Notes under the pieces: generated by a model
Seen by the model: only the letters and a program-made list of their open reading frames with translations
What the model was told of the DNA's origin: nothing
Databases searched by the model: none
Shown here: positions 1-7,571 of the stretch, in pieces
Position numbering within the stretch: position 1 is the first letter of the stretch
Layout: each line of letters opens with the position of its first letter
Position numbers and translations under genes: made by a program
DNA from: Coemansia sp. RSA 1804
Taxonomy: Eukaryota > Kickxellomycota > Kickxellomycetes > Kickxellales > Kickxellaceae
Direction: 5' to 3'
DNA length: 13,992 nt
Assembly: GCA_027578815.1 (NCBI GenBank)
Contig: JANBTH010000598.1
Location: 1 to 13,992 of the forward strand

Positions 1-1143
1 TGTGAGAACAAAAGACAAACATATGTGGTTTCGCAGTATCAAAAACAATCTAGATTTTTGCGCTTACCTTGCAAGATGTTCAAGTGCGTTCATCGGATGG
101 ATACAGATGTATAGTATTGAAAGGACCCCCTTTACTTGATAGCTTAGTAGTCTGTTTGAAAATCTAAAGACGCTGTGGATTCAGTGTAAAAAACTTGATA
201 ATTCTGGGATTCGAAATGTTTATTTATTTTTTTCGCTTCCACCTTGTGTCCGTAAGAAGAAAATATACTTTATATATAGTTTCTAGGTTAGACTTTGGTC
301 TAGCAGAAAGAAAATATTGTTTGCATGTGCGAGAATACGCTATTTAAAAAAGCATGGAACGCTAATGCTATAAACGGTAAGCTTATTATACAGTGTATCC
401 AATAGCAAATAACAATGTATCTTGCTCGACGCACTTGCCCACGAATAGGCACGTATGTTGATTTATGACTTGAGCAATGGGTATTGAAAACAAAAAAGCG
501 AGATAGACAAACACACAAAGATATATTCAGAAAGACGAAAGAAACATCAATTTCCTATCGTTCTTCATTCAACTAGCAATGCAAAAAAGATGGAAACTAT
601 TGGATAAGCTATTGTTTTTATAGAGACATGAAATAGACAGATGAGAGCACTCGTACTATAGAATGTGCTATGACTAACAATAAAAGGCGTGGTGTCATTA
701 AAGCAAAAAATGCCTAGTGAACGCCTTTTTGTATATCCCAATAAGCGTGATGTTTCTACAAGAATCTTTTGATACAATTCATACAACATGCGTGGTATCA
801 CACGGAAGTTCTTGCAAACCATTCTCTTTGCCTCAATAACGCATTGGTTCAGTATGATTTCAAACAAAAAGCAAGATGAAATTAAAAATAGACATTTGCA
901 CAGCGGTACTAATGAAAAACATAAGTTGTAGCAAAGAGGCAGACCAGACGAAAGCAGCAATAATAAACAATGTGTGTTTGTGAGAAGATGAAGGACCTGA
1001 AACATACACACAAGTCATATCCACATGATGTATTTCGTACATGTTTTATTTGTGAATGTGCCAACTTTTGCAGATAACCATTTTTTGTTAGAATGTTGGC
1101 GATAATGTAAAATGCCATTTGACAATTTTTAAAGCAGATTAGG
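1..1143. other. AT-rich intergenic region without a supported gene
   Basis: Both strands were read here. The open frames are short, rich in Phe/Cys/Leu/Ile, resemble no family I recognise, and several begin at non-ATG codons. No tRNA-like B box, rRNA or snRNA motif was seen. AATAAA-type hexamers occur at 679-684 and 962-967, but with no gene end to attach them to. The only structured item I found is the inverted repeat at 682-729. The stretch may hold the 3' flank of a gene to the left plus distal ARP5 promoter DNA. Confidence 0.6.
682..729. repeat. 9-bp perfect inverted repeat followed by a T run
   Basis: AAAAGGCGT at 682-690 is the exact reverse complement of ACGCCTTTT at 721-729. The spacer is 30 nt, and the right arm runs into a run of five T. 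Transcribed rightward it would fold as a stem ending in U residues. No gene for it to terminate is visible, so a function is not claimed. Confidence 0.5.
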
Positions 1144-1151
1144 TCACGTGA
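1144..1151. promoter_or_regulatory. TCACGTGA E-box palindrome upstream of ARP5
   Basis: The 8-base palindrome TCACGTGA, preceded by GG, lies about 260 bp before the ARP5 start. In fungi this core (CACGTG, with flanking GTCACGTG) is bound by bHLH factors such as Cbf1 and Pho4. Position in an AT-rich promoter supports a regulatory site; which factor binds is inference. It is next to ARP5, not next to the phosphatase genes, where no CACGTG was seen. Confidence 0.4.
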
Positions 1152-1321
1152 AAATACCCACATATTCTACATTAGGCTGCATGGCACTATGAACGATACT
1201 CGCGTTTTCAAAGTACCGCCGACTTTGTCGAGCTGTTGCTACCGCTGTTGTCGTTAGCGCCGAATATATGCCTGTTAAAATACCATCTTCTTTTATTTTC
1301 TATTGCGTGTACACTTGGGAG

Positions 1322-1328
1322 TATAAAC
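1322..1328 (+). promoter_or_regulatory. Probable TATA element for ARP5
   Basis: TATAAAC lies about 85 bp upstream of the ARP5 ATG. A second AT-rich candidate (TTTATATTTTT) sits about 20 bp further on. The leader between it and the ATG contains a short CAG/CAA run (about 1378-1404), a composition common in 5' leaders. Assignment rests on spacing and consensus only. Confidence 0.4.
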
Positions 1329-1409
1329 GAGGCCAAGGGCACTTTATATTTTTGGCCCCCTTTCCTTTGAATAGCTAACAGCAGCAACAGCAACAGGACA
1401 ACAGCTAAA

Positions 1410-3674
1410 ATGGCTAGCAGTGGGAGTGGTGTCTATGAAATACCCGATGGGCCGCCGGATGCAGAGCTAGTGACACCTTCATTCGACTATGCAGCGATGG
1501 GCCAAGGAGGCACGCCCCTTGTCATTGATAATGGCTCAGGGAAATGCAGGGCAGGCTGGGCAACAGAGGAAAATCCGCGGCTGGAGTTTGAAAGTATTGT
1601 TGCCAAATACCGCAACCGCAAAGTAAGTGCCGACCTCTTGCTTCTCGTAGGATCGGATGTGCAATCGGATCCCATGGCAAAGTCCAGTGTGCGCAGCGGG
1701 TTTGATAATGGTGTTGTAACGAACTTTGATGTTATGGAGAGCATCATGGACTATGTCTTTACAGTGCTTGGCTGTGTCGACGAAAGCATCAATCAGCCCA
1801 TTGTCATGACTGAAACCGTATGTAACCCGTTCACATCGCGCAAACACATGTCGGAGCTTTTGTTTGAGTGCTACAACGTTCCATCGGTTGCATATGGTAT
1901 CGACTCTGTGTGGAGCTACTACAAAAACATGGGTACCTTTTCCACTGATGGCTTGGTTTTTGGCTCGGGCAACATAAACTCCCATGTAATCCCCATATAC
2001 GACTCTCGAGCGCATACGGAGCACTGCAAGCGCCTGAACATTGGCGCTCTATCTATGGAGGACTATTTGCTCAAGCTTTTGCAGCTTAAATACCCAAGCT
2101 TTCCAATGAAGATCACGGAGTGGCAGTCAGAAGATCTTGTCAAGGACTTTGCCTACGTTGCTGAGGACTTTGACAAGGAGCTAAGCTGCTACTTAACAGC
2201 CGACAATCTTGCCGAGAAGGACATTACAGTCCAGTTTCCGTTCCCCATGCCTAGCCTTGACGAGCGCACCGAAGAAGAGATCCAGAGAGCCGCCGAGCGA
2301 CGCAAGGAGCAGGGAAAGAAATTGCAAGAGATGGCTGCCAAGAAACGGCAGGATAAGCTCGAGAAGCGTGCTGAAGAACTTGGGGAACTGGTAGAACTGC
2401 GGGATAGCAAAGAGAGTATGGACGCAGATGCATTTACGGAGCGCCTTGACGAGCTTGGGCTGATGGACGAGCAAGAGCTAGACGATGCGATAGCAAAGTC
2501 GCAGAACATTATAGGTCGTGCACAGAACAAGGAGCTTGGGATTGAGGCCGAAGAGAAGGAGGAGCCTGTTTTTCCGCTGGTGGATGTTCCAGACGACGAG
2601 CTGACGGACGAGCAGAAGCGCGAAAAGCGGAAGCAGGTTTTTCTCAAGGCCAGCCACGATGCGAGGGAGCGCGCACGCGTAGAAAAGGAGAAGGAGCGGG
2701 TCAAGCAGGAGGAGCTTTTCAAGCAGGACGAGGAGCGGCGGATCAACCATTTTGACGAGTGGCTTGCCGACCTGCAATCGCGGCGACAGGGAGTTATCTC
2801 GCGGATGGACGACCGTCGCTTGCGCCGGAAGGAGCTGAACGACCGCCGGAGCCATGCGTCGCAGGTGCGCATGCGCAACATTGCTGATCTAGCTGCGAAC
2901 GAGGGAAAGGTAGCTGGCGGCAAGCGCCGGCGTCGCGGTGACCAAGATGACGACTTTGGCGCAGAGGACAATGACTGGGACGTCTATCGCGACATAAGCA
3001 AGGAGGAAGATGCCGAGGAGGATGAGGAGGACGAAGCAGAGATGGCAAAGTACAACAAGCTTCTTGAGATGCACGCGCCAGACTACCTCGAAAGTCTTGA
3101 TCGCACGGCACGCGCAGCGATCGAGAACACAACGATGTACCGCTTTATGGAGGGCTGCCAACCGGCGATTCTTGAGAAGCCAGCGGCGCCGCAAAAGATT
3201 GATAATGCGACGATTGTGTCTCGAGCTGCGCGCGAATACCAGCTCCATCTGAACGTCGAGCGCATCCGCGTGCCGGAGATCATCTTCCGTCCGGGCCTAG
3301 TGGGCATTGACCAGGCAGGACTGGTCGAGACGTTTGATGGCGTGTTCCGACAGGTGAAGCGAAACTCGCTTGCAAGCAACATCTTTGTCACGGGCGGTGG
3401 CTTTTCCCAGGTCTCAGGGATTGTGAGCCGTCTGCAAAAGGACATCCAGAGCATCATGCCAGTAAACACGCCTATCAAGGTGACTAGGGCAGCCGACCCG
3501 CTGCTAGATGCCTGGCGTGGCGCCGCGCAGTGGAGTGTCAAGGAGCCGGAGGCGTTTGCTGCAGGCAGTATAACTCGCCAGGACTATCAGGAGTATGGCG
3601 GCGAGTATCTTCAGGAACACGCAGCAAGCAATAGGTTTTTCTCTGGGGCTTCAAAGTCCGCGCCTAGCTCTTAA
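1410..3674 (+). CDS. ARP5: Actin-related protein 5 (INO80 chromatin-remodelling subunit)
   Basis: This is a nuclear actin-related protein of 754 residues, close to the length of budding-yeast Arp5 and longer than animal ACTR5. In known systems Arp5 pairs with Ies6 in the INO80 complex and couples ATP hydrolysis to nucleosome sliding. Visible features: the actin phosphate-1 loop VIDNGSGKCRAGWA near residues 38-51; a phosphate-2-like segment GLVFGSGNINSHVIPIY near 181-197; a long Arp5-type insertion of charged coiled coil (about 283-565, rich in E/K/R/D) with a basic KRRRRGD nuclear-localisation-like cluster at 505-511 and an acidic run after it; and the C-terminal adenine-side motif NIFVTGGGFSQ from residue 657 with ADPLLDAWRGAAQW around W702. 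The ATG has AAA before it and G after it, a good context, and the phosphate loop follows at the expected distance. No intron is evident. The stop lies only 276 bp before the next gene on the same strand. The family call is very secure. Confidence 0.95.
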   Translation: MASSGSGVYEIPDGPPDAELVTPSFDYAAMGQGGTPLVIDNGSGKCRAGWATEENPRLEFESIVAKYRNRKVSADLLLLVGSDVQSDPMAKSSVRSGFDNGVVTNFDVMESIMDYVFTVLGCVDESINQPIVMTETVCNPFTSRKHMSELLFECYNVPSVAYGIDSVWSYYKNMGTFSTDGLVFGSGNINSHVIPIYDSRAHTEHCKRLNIGALSMEDYLLKLLQLKYPSFPMKITEWQSEDLVKDFAYVAEDFDKELSCYLTADNLAEKDITVQFPFPMPSLDERTEEEIQRAAERRKEQGKKLQEMAAKKRQDKLEKRAEELGELVELRDSKESMDADAFTERLDELGLMDEQELDDAIAKSQNIIGRAQNKELGIEAEEKEEPVFPLVDVPDDELTDEQKREKRKQVFLKASHDARERARVEKEKERVKQEELFKQDEERRINHFDEWLADLQSRRQGVISRMDDRRLRRKELNDRRSHASQVRMRNIADLAANEGKVAGGKRRRRGDQDDDFGAEDNDWDVYRDISKEEDAEEDEEDEAEMAKYNKLLEMHAPDYLESLDRTARAAIENTTMYRFMEGCQPAILEKPAAPQKIDNATIVSRAAREYQLHLNVERIRVPEIIFRPGLVGIDQAGLVETFDGVFRQVKRNSLASNIFVTGGGFSQVSGIVSRLQKDIQSIMPVNTPIKVTRAADPLLDAWRGAAQWSVKEPEAFAAGSITRQDYQEYGGEYLQEHAASNRFFSGASKSAPSS

Positions 3675-3950
3675 TCCACAAAACAAACAGGTTTTTTTTC
3701 TCGTCATGTGTTGGGCAGCTCTGCTTCAAAGGGTGCTTTTTACGTTCCTGCAAAGCCATCTCTTTTCCTTTTCAGGCACAGTGTTATGAAAACACTGAAT
3801 GTTTTCTTGGAATCACCCTTTCCTTTTGTATCCGGCTTTTTCTGCCCTAGATTATTCTTCTACTTTTCTCTTTTTGCATTTACCGCTTTGTTTTTAGCTA
3901 TTGAGCATTGCATTGCAATCGCCGCTTTATTTCTAATCACTGCATCCACA
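3675..3950 (+). other. T-rich leader of the first phosphatase, open in frame
   Basis: This gap is pyrimidine-rich with a T run just after the ARP5 stop. No clear TATA box was found. The phosphatase reading frame stays open through the gap from about 3708, and an in-frame ATG occurs at 3786 (start MKTLNVF). Translation from there would add 55 very hydrophobic, Phe-rich residues. T-rich DNA contains few stops in this frame, so the opening may be accidental. I treat this as leader and promoter, with the upstream ATG as an alternative start. Confidence 0.5.
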
Positions 3951-5339
3951 ATGACCTTACACACTATGCTATCCGCCATTTTCCTAGTCGCCGCAGCACC
4001 GCTTGCCTTGGCAGTGGCTAACGGCGCACCCGATGCTTCTTCCAGGTCTTGGTCCTTTTACGACCCGTCATATACCTACTGTGATCCAGGATATCCATTG
4101 GAGCAAGATTATAGCAAAGTGCCCGATGCACAGCTTGAGTTTGCTCAGATAGTGGTTCGCCACGGCGACCGTTCTCCAGTGCATTTGATCTCCCACGATA
4201 CCTCGGAATGGAACTGCAACGGTGTCGCAGAAGAAATATATCTGCACGGTGCTGGACAAGACAAGGACAACACGACTGGCTCGTTCCGACAGGAAATCGA
4301 GATACCCAGCTGGAACCAAAAGTATGGATACGAAAACATCATATGGAAGGGTACATGCGATGTAGGCGAGCTAACGGACAAAGGGAAAGCTCAGCACCGG
4401 CTGCTTGGCTCTCACTTGCGCAGTGTTTACGTTGACAAGCTAGGGTTCTTGCCAAAAGAGCTGAGCAACACAAACGAGCTATACACAAGAACAACATATG
4501 TCTGGCGCACGAAGAACTCTGCAGAGAGCTTGCTGGGAGCTCTGTGGCCTATGCGCGGAATATCGCCTGCTGCGGCTATTCCACTGCATACGTTTCCCAA
4601 GGAAATCGAAACCATGTACGGCAATAGCGATGCTTGTCCGCAGCTACATCTGCTTTTGGGACAGATGTCTAGCTCCAATGAATACCAATCCTTCCTCAAA
4701 GAGCAAGGCCCTTTGATGTCAAGGCTAGCGACTATTCTGGGCGTCAAGGGACCGAGCTGGTATGACGGATGGGATGGCTATTTTGATGTTCTCAACGCGC
4801 ACAAATGCCATGGGAAAGAGCCCCTTTGCGCCGCGTCACTGCCATCTGGCTCTGCTAACAAGGACGGAGAGAGCTGCATCACAGACGAGGACGTTGCACA
4901 GGTCTCGCGCAACGCAAACTACGAGTGGGCATTCAAGTATCGCGACAACGCGCTGGCCAGCAACTTTACAACCCTGACAATCGGGTCCTTTGTCGGGACA
5001 CTGCGTGATCATATGGCTAGCCATATTTCGGGGAAATTAGGCCCCCTGAAGCTTGCCCTATATTCAGGTCATGACTCGACCATATGGCCTCTTCTCATCG
5101 TGCTGGGCGCCTCCGACAGAAATGCGTTGTGGCCACCTTACGCGTCCAACCTCATCTTTGAGCTTTGGAAGAAGAATAGCGGTGACCGTGTTGTAAGAGT
5201 GATCTTCAACGGGAAGGTGCTCGAGCTGCGCAAAGAGGAGCAGTGGTGCGACATGAACGCTTGTCCGCTAGACCAGTTCTACAAGCGTCTTGCTCAGTTT
5301 ATTCCTACTGATATTGTCACGGAATGTGCGATTCACTAG
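3951..5339 (+). CDS. Secreted histidine acid phosphatase, paralogue 1
   Basis: This belongs to branch 2 of the histidine phosphatase superfamily, with resemblance to acid phosphatases and 2-phosphoxylose phosphatase. Such enzymes remove phosphate through a phosphohistidine intermediate. With the start at 3951 (ACAATGA, A at -3) the protein has 462 residues, matching its 456-residue neighbour. The N-terminus MTLHTMLSAIFLVAAAPLALAVA is a good signal peptide, cut around residues 22-26. The catalytic loop RHGDRSP spans residues 70-76 with nucleophile His71. A third phosphate-binding Arg is expected in the RTTYVWRTKNSA segment. The proton-donor motif HD is His374-Asp375 in YSGHDST. The C-terminal segment has paired cysteines in QWCDMNAC (Cys433, Cys438). 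NTT and NFT sequons suit a secretory protein. The substrate cannot be told from sequence. A longer form starting at 3786 would carry a hydrophobic N-terminal extension. No intron is seen. Confidence 0.9.
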   Translation: MTLHTMLSAIFLVAAAPLALAVANGAPDASSRSWSFYDPSYTYCDPGYPLEQDYSKVPDAQLEFAQIVVRHGDRSPVHLISHDTSEWNCNGVAEEIYLHGAGQDKDNTTGSFRQEIEIPSWNQKYGYENIIWKGTCDVGELTDKGKAQHRLLGSHLRSVYVDKLGFLPKELSNTNELYTRTTYVWRTKNSAESLLGALWPMRGISPAAAIPLHTFPKEIETMYGNSDACPQLHLLLGQMSSSNEYQSFLKEQGPLMSRLATILGVKGPSWYDGWDGYFDVLNAHKCHGKEPLCAASLPSGSANKDGESCITDEDVAQVSRNANYEWAFKYRDNALASNFTTLTIGSFVGTLRDHMASHISGKLGPLKLALYSGHDSTIWPLLIVLGASDRNALWPPYASNLIFELWKKNSGDRVVRVIFNGKVLELRKEEQWCDMNACPLDQFYKRLAQFIPTDIVTECAIH

Positions 5340-5642
5340 CTCATCGGTGCGAGAGACTTCTATTTTGTGTTCTTTTTTCTGTTTTCTGGACCACTGGACA
5401 ATAGACTCAAAGTATCCTGTTTATCGTGGGTATAGAATAAGCGTAGAACAAGCTATTGGAAGTTTGAGAATATTTTTGTGAGAAATGAAAACTATGTTTT
5501 CCGTTTATCAAATGTCCATTTATCAAAGACGTATGAGCTTTTCTAGTTTCCAGAACATTGGTTTGGCATTTTTTGGCACACATTTGGAATCTACGATGTG
5601 CAGATCGCCAAAGAGGATGATCCAACATTAATTCAAAATAGT

Positions 5643-5682
5643 GCGGGAAATCCCGCAATTGCTAAAACCAGCTCAAGCTGGT
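5643..5682. repeat. Two adjacent short perfect palindromes
   Basis: GCGGGA (5643-5648) is mirrored by TCCCGC (5651-5656) with two A between. Ten bases later, ACCAGCT (5667-5673) is mirrored by AGCTGGT (5676-5682) with CA between. Each is a dyad of the kind bound by dimeric transcription factors, about 330-370 bp before the downstream ATG. The first includes GCGGGAAA, the E2F-like core. A regulatory role is inference. Confidence 0.5.
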
Positions 5683-5878
5683 AACACATCCGCCAAAATG
5701 CATATTTATTCAAGTTGACAACGCTTGGCCGTTTAGCAAGCAAAACAGAACCAGAAAGGATCTTGTGATAAGAAACACCAAAACGATTTGCAAAACAATA
5801 ATAATGTGTTTTATGAAGAATAACCTAGAGTGCACTATCACTCTTTTTGGAAACAAAACAGTGCTTTTTTCTCAGACG

Positions 5879-5886
5879 TATAAAAG
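5879..5886 (+). promoter_or_regulatory. TATA box of the second phosphatase
   Basis: TATAAAAG is a near-ideal TATA box 125 bp upstream of the ATG at 6011. It suggests a regulated, TATA-driven promoter, in contrast to the first phosphatase, whose short upstream gap has no such element. Confidence 0.6.
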
Positions 5887-6010
5887 ACTGAAAGAAACCA
5901 GATGTGGAAAAACCTTTTTTTCGACTAAAAAGTAAAAGCTATCCGATATTTCACATATAATTTGTTAACCAGCAGCTAGAAGAATTATAATTTTTTTTTG
6001 TAAAACTATA

Positions 6011-7381
6011 ATGGTGCACGCCTATTCTCCAGTCTTGGCAATTGTCTTTGCTACCATCGCTGCCGGCGCTGCCGTATCCTCGCAGAGCAACAACACAGTC
6101 AGCACTTCCTACAACACGAATGTTGCCGACTACGACTTTGGCGATGCCAACTACAGCTATTGCGGTGCAGACTACCCCGACAGCTCAACCTACACCGCTG
6201 TCAAGGATGCAACGCTCGAGTTCCTCCAGCTGGTTGTTCGCCATGGCGACCGTGCGCCGTCGTACTTTTCGTCAGACATGGGTGCAACCTGGACATGCAG
6301 CCCCGTTGAGTCGATATACCTGAACGGAATCGGCAGCAAGCAGCAGGGAATGACAGGATCATACCAACAGCAGATCGAGATTCCCCAGTGGAACGGCAAG
6401 TACGGATATGCAAACAAGGCTTGGTCTGGCTCATGCGACGAAGGACAGCTAACAGACAAGGGGGTTCAGCAGCACCTGGATCTCGGTGCACGCTTGCGCA
6501 GCGTCTACGTTGAAAAGCTGGGGTTCCTGCCGTACTGGCTCAGCAACACAAGCCAGATGTACTTGAGAACGACCTCGATATGGCGTACAAAGAACTCTGC
6601 CGAGGCGCTGTTGAATGGTCTGTGGCCATACCGCGGCATCGACCCAAGCGCGCAGATTCCTATACATACGTATCCAAGCGCAATCGAGACCATGGTTAGC
6701 AACATCGCTGCCTGTCCTGGACTCGGCACTGCAATGTCGCAGATTACCAATTCGGCCGAGTTTGGTGCATTCTACCAGAGCCAGGCTGCACTGATAACCA
6801 AGCTGGATAACGCATTGAAGGCCAGTGGCTCATCGGCGACCTCTGGATGGAGCGGATATGTGGATGTTCTCCTTGCTCGCCAATGCCACGGCATGAAGCT
6901 TCCGTGCAGCTCTGACGGCGTCTGCATCACCGATGACGATGTAAAGCAGGTGATGCGGAACGGCCATTACGAACTGGCATTCATAGCGCGCGACCATCCG
7001 CTGGTGCCACAGAGTGTTCGGCTTTACATCGGCTCCTTTATCGGGACCCTGCGCGATCAGCTACAGGATGCTGTCAACAGAAAGGCCGGCGACCTGAAGT
7101 TCGCTCTGTATTCGGCTCACGATGAAACCATCATTCCTATTCTTGGCGCACTCAAGGCATCAAACACCGACATGCTCTGGCCAGCATACGCAGCCAACCT
7201 TGCCCTGGAGCTGTGGAAGAAAAAGGATGGCAGCCGTGTCGTTCGTGTGGTCCTTAACGGTCGGGTGCTGACGCTACAGGAGGGTTTCCAGTGGTGCGAC
7301 ATGAATGCTTGTCCTGCCGACCAGTTTTTCAAGTATCTGGAAACCTATATCCCCAGCGATATCACCACTGAATGTGCCTAA
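6011..7381 (+). CDS. Secreted histidine acid phosphatase, paralogue 2
   Basis: This 456-residue enzyme belongs to the same histidine phosphatase branch 2 family as the gene at 3951. By eye it matches that gene along its whole length at roughly half of positions, so the pair looks like a tandem duplication. The N-terminus has a signal peptide (hydrophobic stretch about residues 8-22, cut near SSQ), then an Asn/Ser/Thr-rich spacer with NNT and NYS sequons. The catalytic loop RHGDRAP is at 77-83 with nucleophile His78. The RTTSIWRTKNSA segment supplies the further phosphate-binding Arg. His370-Asp371 in YSAHDET is the proton-donor motif. QWCDMNAC (Cys429, Cys434) is retained near the C-terminus. 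All catalytic residues are present, so both copies should be active. The ATG is chosen because it follows the TATA box at normal spacing and opens the signal peptide. No intron is seen. It faces the DNMT1 gene tail to tail. Confidence 0.92.
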   Translation: MVHAYSPVLAIVFATIAAGAAVSSQSNNTVSTSYNTNVADYDFGDANYSYCGADYPDSSTYTAVKDATLEFLQLVVRHGDRAPSYFSSDMGATWTCSPVESIYLNGIGSKQQGMTGSYQQQIEIPQWNGKYGYANKAWSGSCDEGQLTDKGVQQHLDLGARLRSVYVEKLGFLPYWLSNTSQMYLRTTSIWRTKNSAEALLNGLWPYRGIDPSAQIPIHTYPSAIETMVSNIAACPGLGTAMSQITNSAEFGAFYQSQAALITKLDNALKASGSSATSGWSGYVDVLLARQCHGMKLPCSSDGVCITDDDVKQVMRNGHYELAFIARDHPLVPQSVRLYIGSFIGTLRDQLQDAVNRKAGDLKFALYSAHDETIIPILGALKASNTDMLWPAYAANLALELWKKKDGSRVVRVVLNGRVLTLQEGFQWCDMNACPADQFFKYLETYIPSDITTECA

Positions 7382-7571
7382 GATACGGTTTATTCTTGTT
7401 GCAAAAGAAGTAACAAATAATATAGGGATGATTCACCGCGTCAATATTAATAATAAAATGGTATATTTTTAAGGGTTGTCGCGCTATAAAGACAACTACC
7501 AAACCAACAGAATATAAATATATATTGCTTTTTGTACAGTGGTGGCCACCCAATCTTCACATTTAGAATGG
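7382..7571. terminator. Convergent 3' region with poly(A)-like signals on both strands
   Basis: Only 190 bp separate the stop of the second phosphatase from the stop of the DNMT1 gene on the other strand. On the plus strand AATAAA occurs at 7452-7457. On the minus strand an AATAAA lies near 7386-7395, only a few bases past the phosphatase stop. A UA-rich stretch sits around 7510-7530. If these signals are used, the two 3' UTRs overlap. Confidence 0.45.

Larger units (their letters stand above)
5340..6010. other. Intergenic promoter region between the two phosphatase genes
   Basis: These 671 bp are AT-rich and hold no supported gene; the open frames across them are short and featureless. They contain the 3' flank of the first phosphatase, two adjacent palindromes (5643-5656 and 5667-5682), and a TATA box at 5879-5886. 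The last 60 bases before the ATG are T/A-rich, ending in a nine-T run and AAACTATAATGG. No CACGTG (Pho4-type) site was seen despite the phosphatase product. Confidence 0.7.

Noticed and set aside
565..1163. Overlapping minus-strand open frames in the left flank
   Set aside because: Compositionally biased, resemble no family, some begin at non-ATG codons, and lie in AT-rich DNA.
1536..2024. Antisense frame of 162 codons over the 5' part of ARP5
   Set aside because: Shadow of a well-supported gene with no recognisable features.
2189..2971. A 260-codon open frame antisense to ARP5
   Set aside because: It is Ser/Arg-rich low-complexity translation that mirrors the charged coiled-coil insertion of ARP5; no domain and no promoter signals.
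3708..3950. Start of the first phosphatase at the earliest open codon (3708)
   Set aside because: That codon is GTG, which is unlikely in a fungal nuclear gene; ATG 3951 gives a clean signal peptide and a length matching the paralogue.
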